Assembly: GCF_014075995.1 (NCBI RefSeq)
Contig: NZ_CP055153.1
Span: 992,001-1,056,000, forward strand
Reading direction: 5' to 3'
Origin: Adhaeribacter radiodurans
GTDB lineage: Bacteria > Bacteroidota > Bacteroidia > Cytophagales > Hymenobacteraceae
DNA length: 64,000 nt
In this document: positions 18,499 to 26,224 of the stretch, piece after piece
How positions within the stretch are numbered: position 1 is the first letter of the stretch
Layout: each line of letters opens with the position of its first letter
The notes under the pieces: model-generated
Database searches by the model: none
What the model saw: the letters and a program-made list of their open reading frames with translations, nothing else
Told to the model about the DNA's origin: nothing
Translations under genes and position numbers: made by a program

Positions 18499-18526
18499 GC
18501 TCTGGTAGTTTACCAGAGCTTTTTTT
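18499..18526 (+). terminator. Orphan intrinsic terminator
   Basis: The nine-base arms gctctggta (18499-18507) and taccagagc (18511-18519) enclose a three-base loop and are followed by seven T. No coding gene precedes it within about 260 bases. Confidence 0.75.
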
Positions 18527-18696
18527 ATGTATATGCTCCAGAATAAGTTTTTGTCGAATATACAATGGGTAGTATTTAATACACCTCTACACTAATAATT
18601 TGTAAAAAGGAGATTTAATACAGCTTAATAGCTCTTATTTTCGTATAGGCAGTCAAATAATTAGAAAGATACTGAAAGGGATAGCCGCAAACCTGC

Positions 18697-19218
18697 ATGA
18701 AGATTATTGATAAGCAAGTTATTTACGATGGTTTTTATAAGCTATATAAAGTAAAATTAGATGCCGAAGGTACTGTTCTGGAACGAGAACTGTTTGATAC
18801 CGGGCAAGCTGTAGCTGCCCTGGTTTTTGATACTGTTCGGCAGCGCTACGTTTTTGTTAAGCAATACCGCTTGGCAACCAATAACGATGTACTAGAGATA
18901 GTTGCCGGTATGCACGACAAACCCACTGAAAGTTTAGAAGAAGCCACCTGCCGGGAAATAGAAGAAGAAACAGGTTATACCGTAGATAAAATTACTTCTA
19001 TTGCTTCTTATTACTCTTCGCCGGGAGCTTTTGGCGAAAAATTAAACGTTTTTTACGCGGAAGTAAGTAAGAAAAGTTCGCAAGGAGGAGGTTTAGCTGA
19101 AGAACACGAAAATATTAAAATAGTAGAAGTTGCTCCGGAAGATTTAGTAAATTTAACCATAGAAGACGGCAAAACTATAATTGCTGTGCAATGGGCATTG
19201 CTTCAAAAAATGAAATAA
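18697..19218 (+). CDS. NUDIX hydrolase (ADP-ribose pyrophosphatase-like)
   Basis: A 173-residue protein that hydrolyses a nucleoside diphosphate linked to another group, most likely ADP-ribose or a sugar nucleotide. The NUDIX box runs from GMHDKP through CREIEEETGY (about residues 71-94), with one residue more than the consensus before the first Glu; the catalytic REIEEETG core is intact. FVKQYRLATNNDVLEIVAG before the box and YYSSPGAFGEKLNVFYAEV after it are typical of the ADPRase/NudF group. It ends at a shared bidirectional terminator. Confidence 0.85.
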   Translation: MKIIDKQVIYDGFYKLYKVKLDAEGTVLERELFDTGQAVAALVFDTVRQRYVFVKQYRLATNNDVLEIVAGMHDKPTESLEEATCREIEEETGYTVDKITSIASYYSSPGAFGEKLNVFYAEVSKKSSQGGGLAEEHENIKIVEVAPEDLVNLTIEDGKTIIAVQWALLQKMK

Positions 19219-19250
19219 CTCTTCGATTCGCTAAACTTCAATTATTAATT

Positions 19251-19291
19251 AATACAAAATGGCTACCGTATTTAAGTAGCCATTTTGTATT
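19251..19291. terminator. Bidirectional terminator
   Basis: Perfect 16-base arms 19251-19266 and 19276-19291 with a nine-base loop lie between the convergent NUDIX and DUF4293 genes. It can serve both strands. Confidence 0.85.
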
Positions 19292-19299
19292 ATAAAAAA

Positions 19300-19788
19300 T
19301 TAACGTAAGCGGTCTACAGAACGAACCAGTTGCTCGTCGCGGCGAATAAACCGGTTAGCCAGTGCATTTAAGGCCAGCGCAAGTAAGGGTAGATAAAACC
19401 CGGTTTCATACTCCCCACGGCCAGGTGTTTTTACAATTTCTTCCCCTACGTAAGAAACATAATAAAAGCAACTTCCCATTAGACCTGCTAAAAGCAGGGT
19501 GTTCAGAAAACCTAATTTCATTTGCGTGAGCCGGTTTTTATACTGAAATATTTCGTATAAAGCTACCAACGCAGCTAAAATGGCTAAAATAGCTATGGCT
19601 ATAGTCGATTTTGAAACAGTAGCCATGGTATTGCCAGTAGAAGGAGTGTTAGAGGCAGCTAAAGAAAAAGCATTTAAAACATACTCCTGACCATTAGCAT
19701 CTGTCTTTGACCAAATGGGCAAAAACAACAGACAAATTAAAGCTACCGCTATCAGAAACAGAAAAACAGATTGAATTCTTTGGATCAT
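19300..19788 (-). CDS. DUF4293 family membrane protein
   Basis: A 162-residue protein with four predicted membrane helices. The N-terminus MIQRIQSVFLFLIAVALICLLFLPIW is the recognisable start of the DUF4293 family, which is restricted to Bacteroidota and has no known function. The frame is open back to 19848, but that would overlap the divergent thiolase; the ATG at 19788 gives the family start. The C-terminus (DEQLVRSVDRLR) also fits the family ending with NRxIRRDEKLVRSxDRLR-like motifs. It is divergent from the thiolase gene with 58 bases between them. Confidence 0.85.
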   Translation of the reverse strand: MIQRIQSVFLFLIAVALICLLFLPIWSKTDANGQEYVLNAFSLAASNTPSTGNTMATVSKSTIAIAILAILAALVALYEIFQYKNRLTQMKLGFLNTLLLAGLMGSCFYYVSYVGEEIVKTPGRGEYETGFYLPLLALALNALANRFIRRDEQLVRSVDRLR

Positions 19789-19846
19789 TTCAGAGTTAAT
19801 TACCTTACATATTTTTACAAAAATAGACACTTCTTTCGCAAAAACC

Positions 19847-21049
19847 ATGAGTGCTGCCTACATTGTGGATATTGTACGTACCCCGGTTGGAAAATTTGGT
19901 GGTTCCTTAAGTTCTGTGCGCCCCGATGATTTAGCGGCCCATGTAATGAAGGTCTTGCTAGAACGAAACCCGGAAATTGATTTAAATTTAATTGAAGATG
20001 TTATTTTGGGCGCTGCTAACCAAGCCGGCGAAGATAACCGAAACGTAGCCCGCATGGCAGCATTGTTAGCCGGTTTACCGCCCGAAACAGCCGGAACAAC
20101 CGTTAACCGATTATGTGCTTCGGGGTTGCAATCGATAATGGATGCAGCACGGGCTATTAAATGTGGCGAGGGCGCGATATATCTGGCAGGAGGAGTAGAA
20201 AGCATGACCCGGGCACCTTTTGTGCTAGCTAAAGCAGAGAATGCCTTTTCGCGCGAAATGCAATTGTTTGATACTACTCTGGGTTGGCGATTTATTAATA
20301 AAAAATTAGCCAACTTATATTATCCCTATACCATGGGCGAAACGGCCGAGAACGTAGCTAAAAAATGGCAAATTTCCCGCGAACAGCAAGATGTTTTTGC
20401 CCACGAATCACAATTAAAATACCAGCACGCAGCACAAAATAATTTTTTTCAAAAGGAAATTACACCTGTTCCAATTCCGCAAAATAAAGAAGAAACTTTA
20501 AGTTTTTCAATTGACGAGCATCCCCGTTTAACTTCTCTGGAAAAATTAGGTGCTTTAAAACCAGCTTTTGTATCAGAAAATGGAACCGTTACGGCGGGTA
20601 ACTCTTCGGGTATAAATGATGGAGCGGCTGTCGCACTTTTAGTAAATGAGGCAGTAATTAAACGATTTCGTTTAAAACCTATAGCCCGGATTGTTTCGTC
20701 GGCAGTGGCAGGAGTCGCGCCTGCTTATATGGGTATAGGTCCCGTGCCTGCAACCCAAAAAGCCCTGCAACGAGCCGGGTTAACCCTCAACGATATTGAC
20801 CTTATTGAATTAAATGAGGCGTTTGCTGCTCAGGTATTAGCTTGTATGCAGGAATTAAAATTTGACCCGGGTAAAGTTAATGTAAACGGCGGTTCTATTG
20901 CTATTGGGCACCCATTGGGAGCGAGCGGAACCCGTATTTCTGCCACTTTACTGCATGAAATGCAGCGCCGCGAAAAGGTGCGTTTCGGTTTAGCTACCAT
21001 GTGCGTGGGGGTAGGACAAGGGGCTGCTATTATTTACGAAAAATGTTGA
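19847..21049 (+). CDS. Thiolase (acetyl-CoA acyltransferase, PcaF/FadA-like)
   Basis: A 400-residue thiolase. It cleaves 3-ketoacyl-CoA with CoA in fatty-acid or aromatic-acid breakdown. The catalytic Cys90 is in NRLCASG, His355 in GHPLGASG and Cys386 in MCVGVGQG; ANQAGEDNRNVARMAAL and GGVESMTRAPFV are family blocks. The segment ENAFSREMQLFDTTLGWRF is close to 3-oxoadipyl-CoA thiolases (PcaF/PaaJ), but the genes of that pathway are not nearby, so the general 3-ketoacyl-CoA role is equally possible. The full length is normal. It stands alone between a divergent DUF4293 gene and truA. Confidence 0.9.
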   Translation: MSAAYIVDIVRTPVGKFGGSLSSVRPDDLAAHVMKVLLERNPEIDLNLIEDVILGAANQAGEDNRNVARMAALLAGLPPETAGTTVNRLCASGLQSIMDAARAIKCGEGAIYLAGGVESMTRAPFVLAKAENAFSREMQLFDTTLGWRFINKKLANLYYPYTMGETAENVAKKWQISREQQDVFAHESQLKYQHAAQNNFFQKEITPVPIPQNKEETLSFSIDEHPRLTSLEKLGALKPAFVSENGTVTAGNSSGINDGAAVALLVNEAVIKRFRLKPIARIVSSAVAGVAPAYMGIGPVPATQKALQRAGLTLNDIDLIELNEAFAAQVLACMQELKFDPGKVNVNGGSIAIGHPLGASGTRISATLLHEMQRREKVRFGLATMCVGVGQGAAIIYEKC

Positions 21050-21109
21050 TGCTTCTGCGTTAATCTGTAAAATAGTTTTCTGAAAACATATATATGAGCA
21101 AATCTGTAA

Positions 21110-21117
21110 TATATTTG
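21110..21117 (+). promoter_or_regulatory. Possible -7 promoter core for truA
   Basis: TATATTTG matches TAnnTTTG. No TTG is found 17-19 bases upstream. If it is used, transcription would begin at or next to the truA ATG (a leaderless message). Confidence 0.35.
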
Positions 21118-21122
21118 CCCAT

Positions 21123-21875
21123 ATGCGCTATTTCCTCGAAATCGCTTACGACGGCACTAATTACCACGGTTGGCAAATACAACCGAATGCGATATCGGTG
21201 CAGCAAGTATTAAACGACTGCCTGAGTACTGTACTACGCGAAACCATTGAAACGATTGGCAGTGGTAGAACCGATACCGGGGTACATGCCGAGCAACAAT
21301 TTGTGCATTTTGATGTAGCCAGAACTTTAAACAAAACAGAAGCTTGTTACCGGTTTAATCGCATTTTACCTCCAGATATTGCGGTAAAAAATATTTACGA
21401 AGTACTACCAGAGGCCCATGCCCGGTTTGATGCCATTGCTCGTACCTACGAATATCGTATTTGTTTACAGAATAATCCATTTTTGCGCGCTTTTAGTTAT
21501 TTTTTAGGTCGGCATCCAAACGTAGAACAACTGAACGAAGCAGCTTCAGCTTTGTTGAATTTCGAAGACTTTACTACTTTTTCGAAAGTAAAAGGAGATA
21601 CGAAACATTACCAATGCCAACTTTATCAAGCCAACTGGCAGTTACGAGACCCGGATATGCTTATCTTTACTATTCGGGCTAATCGGTTTTTACGTGGTAT
21701 GGTGCGGTTAATAGTAGGAACGTTGCTGGATGTAGGTAGTGGTAAATTGTCCGTAGCGGCTTTTAAGGAAGTAGTTGCCAGTCAGGATCGCCGGATGGCT
21801 AGTGCGGCTGCACCTGCTACTGGTTTGTTTTTAATTAAGGTAGAATATCCGGAAAACTTTTTGATGATAAAGTAG
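21123..21875 (+). CDS. truA: tRNA pseudouridine synthase A
   Basis: A 250-residue TruA, which makes pseudouridine at positions 38-40 of the tRNA anticodon arm. RYFLEIAYDGTNYHGWQIQPN opens the protein; the catalytic Asp51 is in GSGRTDTGVHAEQQ; RTYEYRI and NRFLRGMVRLIVGTLLDVG are the other conserved blocks. The length is normal. A TATATTTG promoter core at 21110-21117 lies only 5 bases before the ATG, which suggests a very short or absent mRNA leader. Confidence 0.95.
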   Translation: MRYFLEIAYDGTNYHGWQIQPNAISVQQVLNDCLSTVLRETIETIGSGRTDTGVHAEQQFVHFDVARTLNKTEACYRFNRILPPDIAVKNIYEVLPEAHARFDAIARTYEYRICLQNNPFLRAFSYFLGRHPNVEQLNEAASALLNFEDFTTFSKVKGDTKHYQCQLYQANWQLRDPDMLIFTIRANRFLRGMVRLIVGTLLDVGSGKLSVAAFKEVVASQDRRMASAAAPATGLFLIKVEYPENFLMIK

Positions 21876-22027
21876 TTATTGTTTTACTTCCTCATCTAAA
21901 TGAATATTACCGGCCGCAAAGTAAACATTAACGGACCTATCACGTTTTAAAAAAGAATAAATTTGCAGTTAAACAGTAGCAGTTTCCGGGAGCCTGGATT
22001 CTTCTGCTCTAATCTCTATCCTTAATT

Positions 22028-23794
22028 TTGGAACCAACATCAAATTCAAAAATAGGTAAAGCCTTCGACTATAGTACTCTGCGGCGATTATACGCGTTCG
22101 TGAAGCCTTACCAAAAAATATTTTACTTTCTTATTTTTCTAACAGTTGCTTCGGCGTTACTGGCCGCTGTACGGCCGTTTATGATTCAGTATACGGTAGA
22201 CAAATACATTATGCTGGGCGATAAATCCGGCTTAAACCGCATGTTTATTTGGTTAGCGGTATTATTGGTAGGGCATGCCGTGGTTCAATACCTGCATACT
22301 TATTTTGCCGGTTGGTTGGGGCAGTACATCGTTCGGGATATTCGGGTGGTATTATACCGGCATCTTTTAAAGCTTCGCCTTAAATTTTACGACCGCACTC
22401 CCATTGGTACCTTGGTTACTCGTAACGTTTCGGATGTGGAGCAGCTTTCGGATGTATTTAGCGAAGGTTTAGCCGCTATGATTGGCGATGTGTTGCAGTT
22501 GGTGTTTATTTTAGGCTATATGCTCTACATCGACTGGAAATTGACCTTGGTGAGTTTATCTATGTTTCCGTTATTGTTTGTGAGCACTTACATATTTAAG
22601 GAAAAAATAAAATCCTCGTTTCAGGAAGTGCGCACGGCTGTAGCTAGTTTAAATGCTTTTGTGCAGGAGCATATCACCGGTATGAGTATTGTGCAGATAT
22701 TTAACAACGAAGCCCGGGAAATGCAAAAGTTCGAAAAAATAAATCAGGAACATACCAAAGCGCAAATCCGGTCGGTACTGTATTATTCAATCTACTTTCC
22801 GGTGGCCGAAGTAATTGGCGCCGCAGGTACCGGTTTACTGGTTTGGTACGGAGCTAAAGGGGTTTTAAACGAAGATATTACCTTGGGGGTACTTATTGCC
22901 TTTATTATGTACATCGCCATGTTTTTCCGGCCTATCCGCCAAATTGCCGACCGGTTTAATACTTTGCAGCTGGGTGTAGTAAGTACCGACCGTATATTAA
23001 AGCTATTGGATAGCAACGAACTTATTTCAGATACAGGAAATTACGCCCCGGCTACTATTAAAGGTGATGTGCAATTTGAGCACGTATGGTTTGCTTATAA
23101 CAACGAAGAATGGGTACTCCGCGACATTTCCTTTAATGTAAAAGCTGGTCAAACAGTGGCATTTGTGGGGGCAACCGGAGCCGGTAAAACATCAATTATT
23201 AATTTGTTGAGCCGTTTTTACGAAATTAACAAAGGTATTATTCGTGTAGATGGCCACGATTTAAAAGAATATGATTTAAGTGTTTTACGCCAGCACATAG
23301 GTGTAGTACTGCAAGATGTATTCTTATTTTCGGGTTCTATTGCCGATAATATTACTCTGGGGAATAAAGCCATAACAACGGAGCAGATTTGGCAAGCAGC
23401 CGAATTGGTAGGAGCCGATAAGTTTATTCAGCGTTTACCCGGTGGTTTGGATTATAAAGTAATGGAACGGGGGGCAACTTTATCGGTAGGGCAGCGCCAG
23501 TTAATTTCGTTTGTCCGGGCCATGGTGTACGATCCTAAAATTATTATTCTCGACGAGGCCACTTCTTCAGTAGATTCTGAAACGGAGGAGTTAATTCAAT
23601 ATGCCATTCAACAGTTAATGCAAGGGCGTACTTCTATTGTTATTGCGCACCGTTTGTCTACCATCCAAAAAGCCGATAAAATTATTGTAATGGATAGAGG
23701 CGAGATAAAAGAAGCTGGCACCCACGAAGAGTTAATGCAGAACGAAGGATATTACACCCAACTTTATAAGATGCAGTACAAAGAAGTGATTTAA
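22028..23794 (+). CDS. ABC exporter, fused membrane and ATPase domains (MsbA-like)
   Basis: A 588-residue half-transporter. Six membrane helices lie in residues 25-320 (ABC_membrane domain). The ATPase has Walker A GATGAGKTS (from residue 381), signature TLSVGQRQ, Walker B IIILDEATSSVD and H-loop IAHRLST. It probably exports lipid or a hydrophobic compound, as MsbA and many type-I exporters do; the substrate cannot be told. The start must be the TTG at 22028: a stop lies in frame just upstream (22010) and the next ATG is far inside the membrane domain. Confidence 0.9.
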   Translation: MEPTSNSKIGKAFDYSTLRRLYAFVKPYQKIFYFLIFLTVASALLAAVRPFMIQYTVDKYIMLGDKSGLNRMFIWLAVLLVGHAVVQYLHTYFAGWLGQYIVRDIRVVLYRHLLKLRLKFYDRTPIGTLVTRNVSDVEQLSDVFSEGLAAMIGDVLQLVFILGYMLYIDWKLTLVSLSMFPLLFVSTYIFKEKIKSSFQEVRTAVASLNAFVQEHITGMSIVQIFNNEAREMQKFEKINQEHTKAQIRSVLYYSIYFPVAEVIGAAGTGLLVWYGAKGVLNEDITLGVLIAFIMYIAMFFRPIRQIADRFNTLQLGVVSTDRILKLLDSNELISDTGNYAPATIKGDVQFEHVWFAYNNEEWVLRDISFNVKAGQTVAFVGATGAGKTSIINLLSRFYEINKGIIRVDGHDLKEYDLSVLRQHIGVVLQDVFLFSGSIADNITLGNKAITTEQIWQAAELVGADKFIQRLPGGLDYKVMERGATLSVGQRQLISFVRAMVYDPKIIILDEATSSVDSETEELIQYAIQQLMQGRTSIVIAHRLSTIQKADKIIVMDRGEIKEAGTHEELMQNEGYYTQLYKMQYKEVI

Positions 23795-23932
23795 AGAATA
23801 AGTTTCTGCTGCTATTAAACCTACTTGCTAGTTGTTTTAAATAAAAGTTAACTGGTAGATTTACCCCGGGTTGTTTAGTTTCTACTTCTTATTTCAAATA
23901 CCTTTATCCGATTATTCAATTTAGTTACCTCC

Positions 23933-24454
23933 GTGAACAGAAAGTTTAGTTTTATTATTGTTTTTATATTACTAATTGGTTTTGGAATTTATGCCTATCT
24001 GGGTGGTTTTAATGCAGTACAAGTAATTAGAACTACTTCTAAACCAGTATTTATTGCGGGCAGATATTTTGAAGGCAGTATGAAAGATAAAAACTTAGGT
24101 CTTTATTTTCAGGAAGCAGCTAAACTGCTCGAAGAAAAGAAAATAGCTGGCTATTTAGGTAATATATATTATAACAATCCCGAAGAGGCCCACGATAGTA
24201 TTCGGGCGTTAATTGGGGTAGTGGTACCTGATTCGTTGGTAGCACTACCCGAAGGGTTTGAACTACATAAATGGCCAGGAAGTAAACCGGTGGTACAAGC
24301 CAGCGTAAAGGCCCATTATTTTTTAGCGCCGAATAAACTTTATTCCGAACTATTTGATTACGCCAAGAAAAATAAATTAAACCTTAAAAAACAGTACTTA
24401 GAAGAATTTCCAGATACTCGTTACGGCCGAGTACAGGCTCAATTAGCAGATTAA
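23933..24454 (+). CDS. Membrane-anchored GyrI-like domain protein
   Basis: A 173-residue protein from a GTG start at 23933 (no ATG available). One N-terminal hydrophobic segment (FSFIIVFILLIGFGIYAYLGGF) acts as signal anchor. The rest looks like a GyrI-like/effector-binding domain: LGNIYYNNPEEAHDSIRALIGVVV and ELHKWPGSKPVVQASVKAHYF. In this fold a ligand is held between two repeats. A regulator half is absent, so it may be a periplasmic ligand-binding protein. Similar anchored GyrI-like proteins are known from Bacteroidota without an assigned function. Confidence 0.65.
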   Translation: MNRKFSFIIVFILLIGFGIYAYLGGFNAVQVIRTTSKPVFIAGRYFEGSMKDKNLGLYFQEAAKLLEEKKIAGYLGNIYYNNPEEAHDSIRALIGVVVPDSLVALPEGFELHKWPGSKPVVQASVKAHYFLAPNKLYSELFDYAKKNKLNLKKQYLEEFPDTRYGRVQAQLAD

Positions 24455-24536
24455 TCAATGTGAAAGGAAAAAAACTTACTCCAATTTGGGTGCCTTTAAT
24501 AAGATTGAGTTCTATTTCATTGTTCGTTGCTTTGTA

Positions 24537-24880
24537 TTAATCCCGTGGTTTGTAAACTCCGTGCGGATACGTCATGCCTTCAAGATTCAGTTCTGATCCT
24601 AGTCTATAAGAAATAAAATAAGTTAAACCCAGAGCAACCTTAGGAGATATTCCGTAATAATCTTTCCGGTTAAAGTTGCGATTTAGGTAAGGGACGCTTG
24701 GCCAAATACAACTAATTCTAACCTGATAAAGTGATAATATCTGACCAAAGGTCCGAAAGCTATTGTTTGAATTTGAGTATTATAAAATAAAATATCATAG
24801 GATTCCCACTTACCGAATTGCTCATGTTTATAGTTAAAGGTTAAATCAATGGTTAAATTTTGCTAAAATAAACGCAAAGT
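24537..24880 (-). pseudogene. Remnant of an outer-membrane beta-barrel (porin-like) gene
   Basis: On the minus strand two frames give consecutive pieces of one protein. The first reads HEQFGKWESYDILFYNTQIQ, then IAFGPLVRYYHFI and LELVVFGQASLT, and then hits a stop. The second, in a shifted frame, reads DYYGISPKVALGLTYFISYR, then LGSELNLEGMTY, and ends at the TAA complementary to 24537-24539. Together they match the C-terminal half of small Bacteroidota outer-membrane beta-barrel proteins (GPFVRYY ... ISPGLAYFI ... LGY pattern). The N-terminal half is missing. The gene is broken by at least one frameshift and a truncation. The left boundary is approximate. The rest of the 24455-24917 gap holds nothing else recognisable. 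Confidence 0.6.
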
Positions 24881-24917
24881 ATATATATACTTATAATAGC
24901 GAGACAAAGCAAAAAGG

Positions 24918-26048
24918 CTATTCTGCTATAAATAAATCTAGAGTGATCTGGTCGGCTAACAGTTTGCCCTGGTTAGTTAAGGTGAGGGTATTATTTTCTA
25001 ATTGAGCCATTCCTTTTTGAATAATACGCGATAAATAATTGCCGTGCAGTTGCTGTAAATCAAAGCCGAATGTATTTTTTATTTTATTTAAATCGCAGCC
25101 CCAAATAGTCCGGAGGGTAGTCATTAAATATTCATTTGCCTGATCTGCCAAGCTAAGAGTCTCAACGGTAGCGGGTATTTTATTTTGGGAAAGGGCGGCC
25201 AAATATTGGCTGTTGTTCGCCACGTTATATTGCCGCGAAGAGCCGTTAAAAGAATGGGCACTCGGGCCAAGACCCAAATACGGAACTCCCTTCCAGTAAT
25301 TACTATTGTGCCTGGATTCCCAACCTGGTTGCGCGAAGTTTGATATTTCGTATTGCTCGTAGCCATGTGTCTGCATGTGAGTCAGCAACATTTCAAACTG
25401 AGTTGCTACAAATTCATCTTCGCTGGGTATAAAGGTGCCTTTTTTCGTCCAATTGCCCAGTGCCGTTTTAGGTTCTATGGTTAAAGCATAAGCCGATACA
25501 TGGGGTACTTGCAAGGCTACTACTTGTTCTAAGTCCTTAGCCCAAATAGAATGATTCGCGGCCGGAATGCCATAGATTAAATCAACGGTAATATTAGAAA
25601 AACCAGAATCTTGGGCCAATTGTACCGAAGCTAAAGATTCATTCGCCGAATGAACCCGGTTCATTAATCGTAAATGAGGATCGTGGAAGGATTGTAACCC
25701 AATGCTCAAGCGGTTTACCGGCGATTGTTTTAATTCATTTATTTTAGCAGCAGTTAAATCGTCAGGGTTGGCTTCCAGAGTTATTTCGGCATCAGCAGCA
25801 ATCGTGAAATGTTGATGAAGCGTAGTAAAAATTTTATCTAGTTCCGTTGCTGTTAACAGCGAAGGTGTGCCGCCACCCAGGTAAATAGTTTGCAATTCCC
25901 GGCTAGATAAATAATTCTGCTGCAAAATAATTTCCTGACAAATTGCTTGTACTACTTCGTGCTTTCGGCGCATAGAAGTACTAAAATGAAAATCGCAGTA
26001 ATGACAGGCCTGCTTGCAAAAAGGGACATGAATATAAATACCGGTCAA
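24918..26048 (-). CDS. hemW: Radical SAM heme chaperone HemW
   Basis: A 376-residue radical SAM protein that binds heme and delivers it to membrane respiratory enzymes; formerly annotated as oxygen-independent coproporphyrinogen oxidase. IYIHVPFCKQACHYCDFHF holds the C-x3-C-x2-C cluster motif; the fourth conserved position is His/Phe, as in HemW rather than HemN. Further blocks are YLGGGTPSLL, EANPDD, RLSIGLQSF, DLIYGIP and EQYEISNFA; a C-terminal HemN_C domain starts near residue 310. The frame is open to a TTG at 26081, but the TTG at 26048 gives MTGIYIHVPFC, the normal family start. It is divergent from the BamA-like gene. Confidence 0.9.
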   Translation of the reverse strand: MTGIYIHVPFCKQACHYCDFHFSTSMRRKHEVVQAICQEIILQQNYLSSRELQTIYLGGGTPSLLTATELDKIFTTLHQHFTIAADAEITLEANPDDLTAAKINELKQSPVNRLSIGLQSFHDPHLRLMNRVHSANESLASVQLAQDSGFSNITVDLIYGIPAANHSIWAKDLEQVVALQVPHVSAYALTIEPKTALGNWTKKGTFIPSEDEFVATQFEMLLTHMQTHGYEQYEISNFAQPGWESRHNSNYWKGVPYLGLGPSAHSFNGSSRQYNVANNSQYLAALSQNKIPATVETLSLADQANEYLMTTLRTIWGCDLNKIKNTFGFDLQQLHGNYLSRIIQKGMAQLENNTLTLTNQGKLLADQITLDLFIAE

Positions 26049-26224
26049 TTTTTGGGTAGAGTTAACGTGTTTTAAGAACAATAAAGAGCAGTGTTTTTAC
26101 TAAATAGAAAACAACCGGCAGGGGCTTAATAGTTTGGTTTTTGCGGAACAATAGCTCAATTTTACAATGTTACAGCAACATGCTGGCCAGTAAAAAGTTT
26201 ATTTACTGGCTTATTATTGAGCAA

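Larger units (their letters stand above)
18236..18696. other. Intergenic region with two terminators and no gene
   Basis: The first hairpin belongs to the lipoprotein gene. Some 180 bases later there is a second terminator (18499-18526) with no open frame longer than about ten codons before it. A small RNA or a decayed gene between the two is possible. Confidence 0.4.

Noticed and set aside
19858-20313. Minus-strand frame of about 150 codons inside the thiolase
   Set aside because: Shadow of a well-conserved gene; its protein has no recognisable domain.
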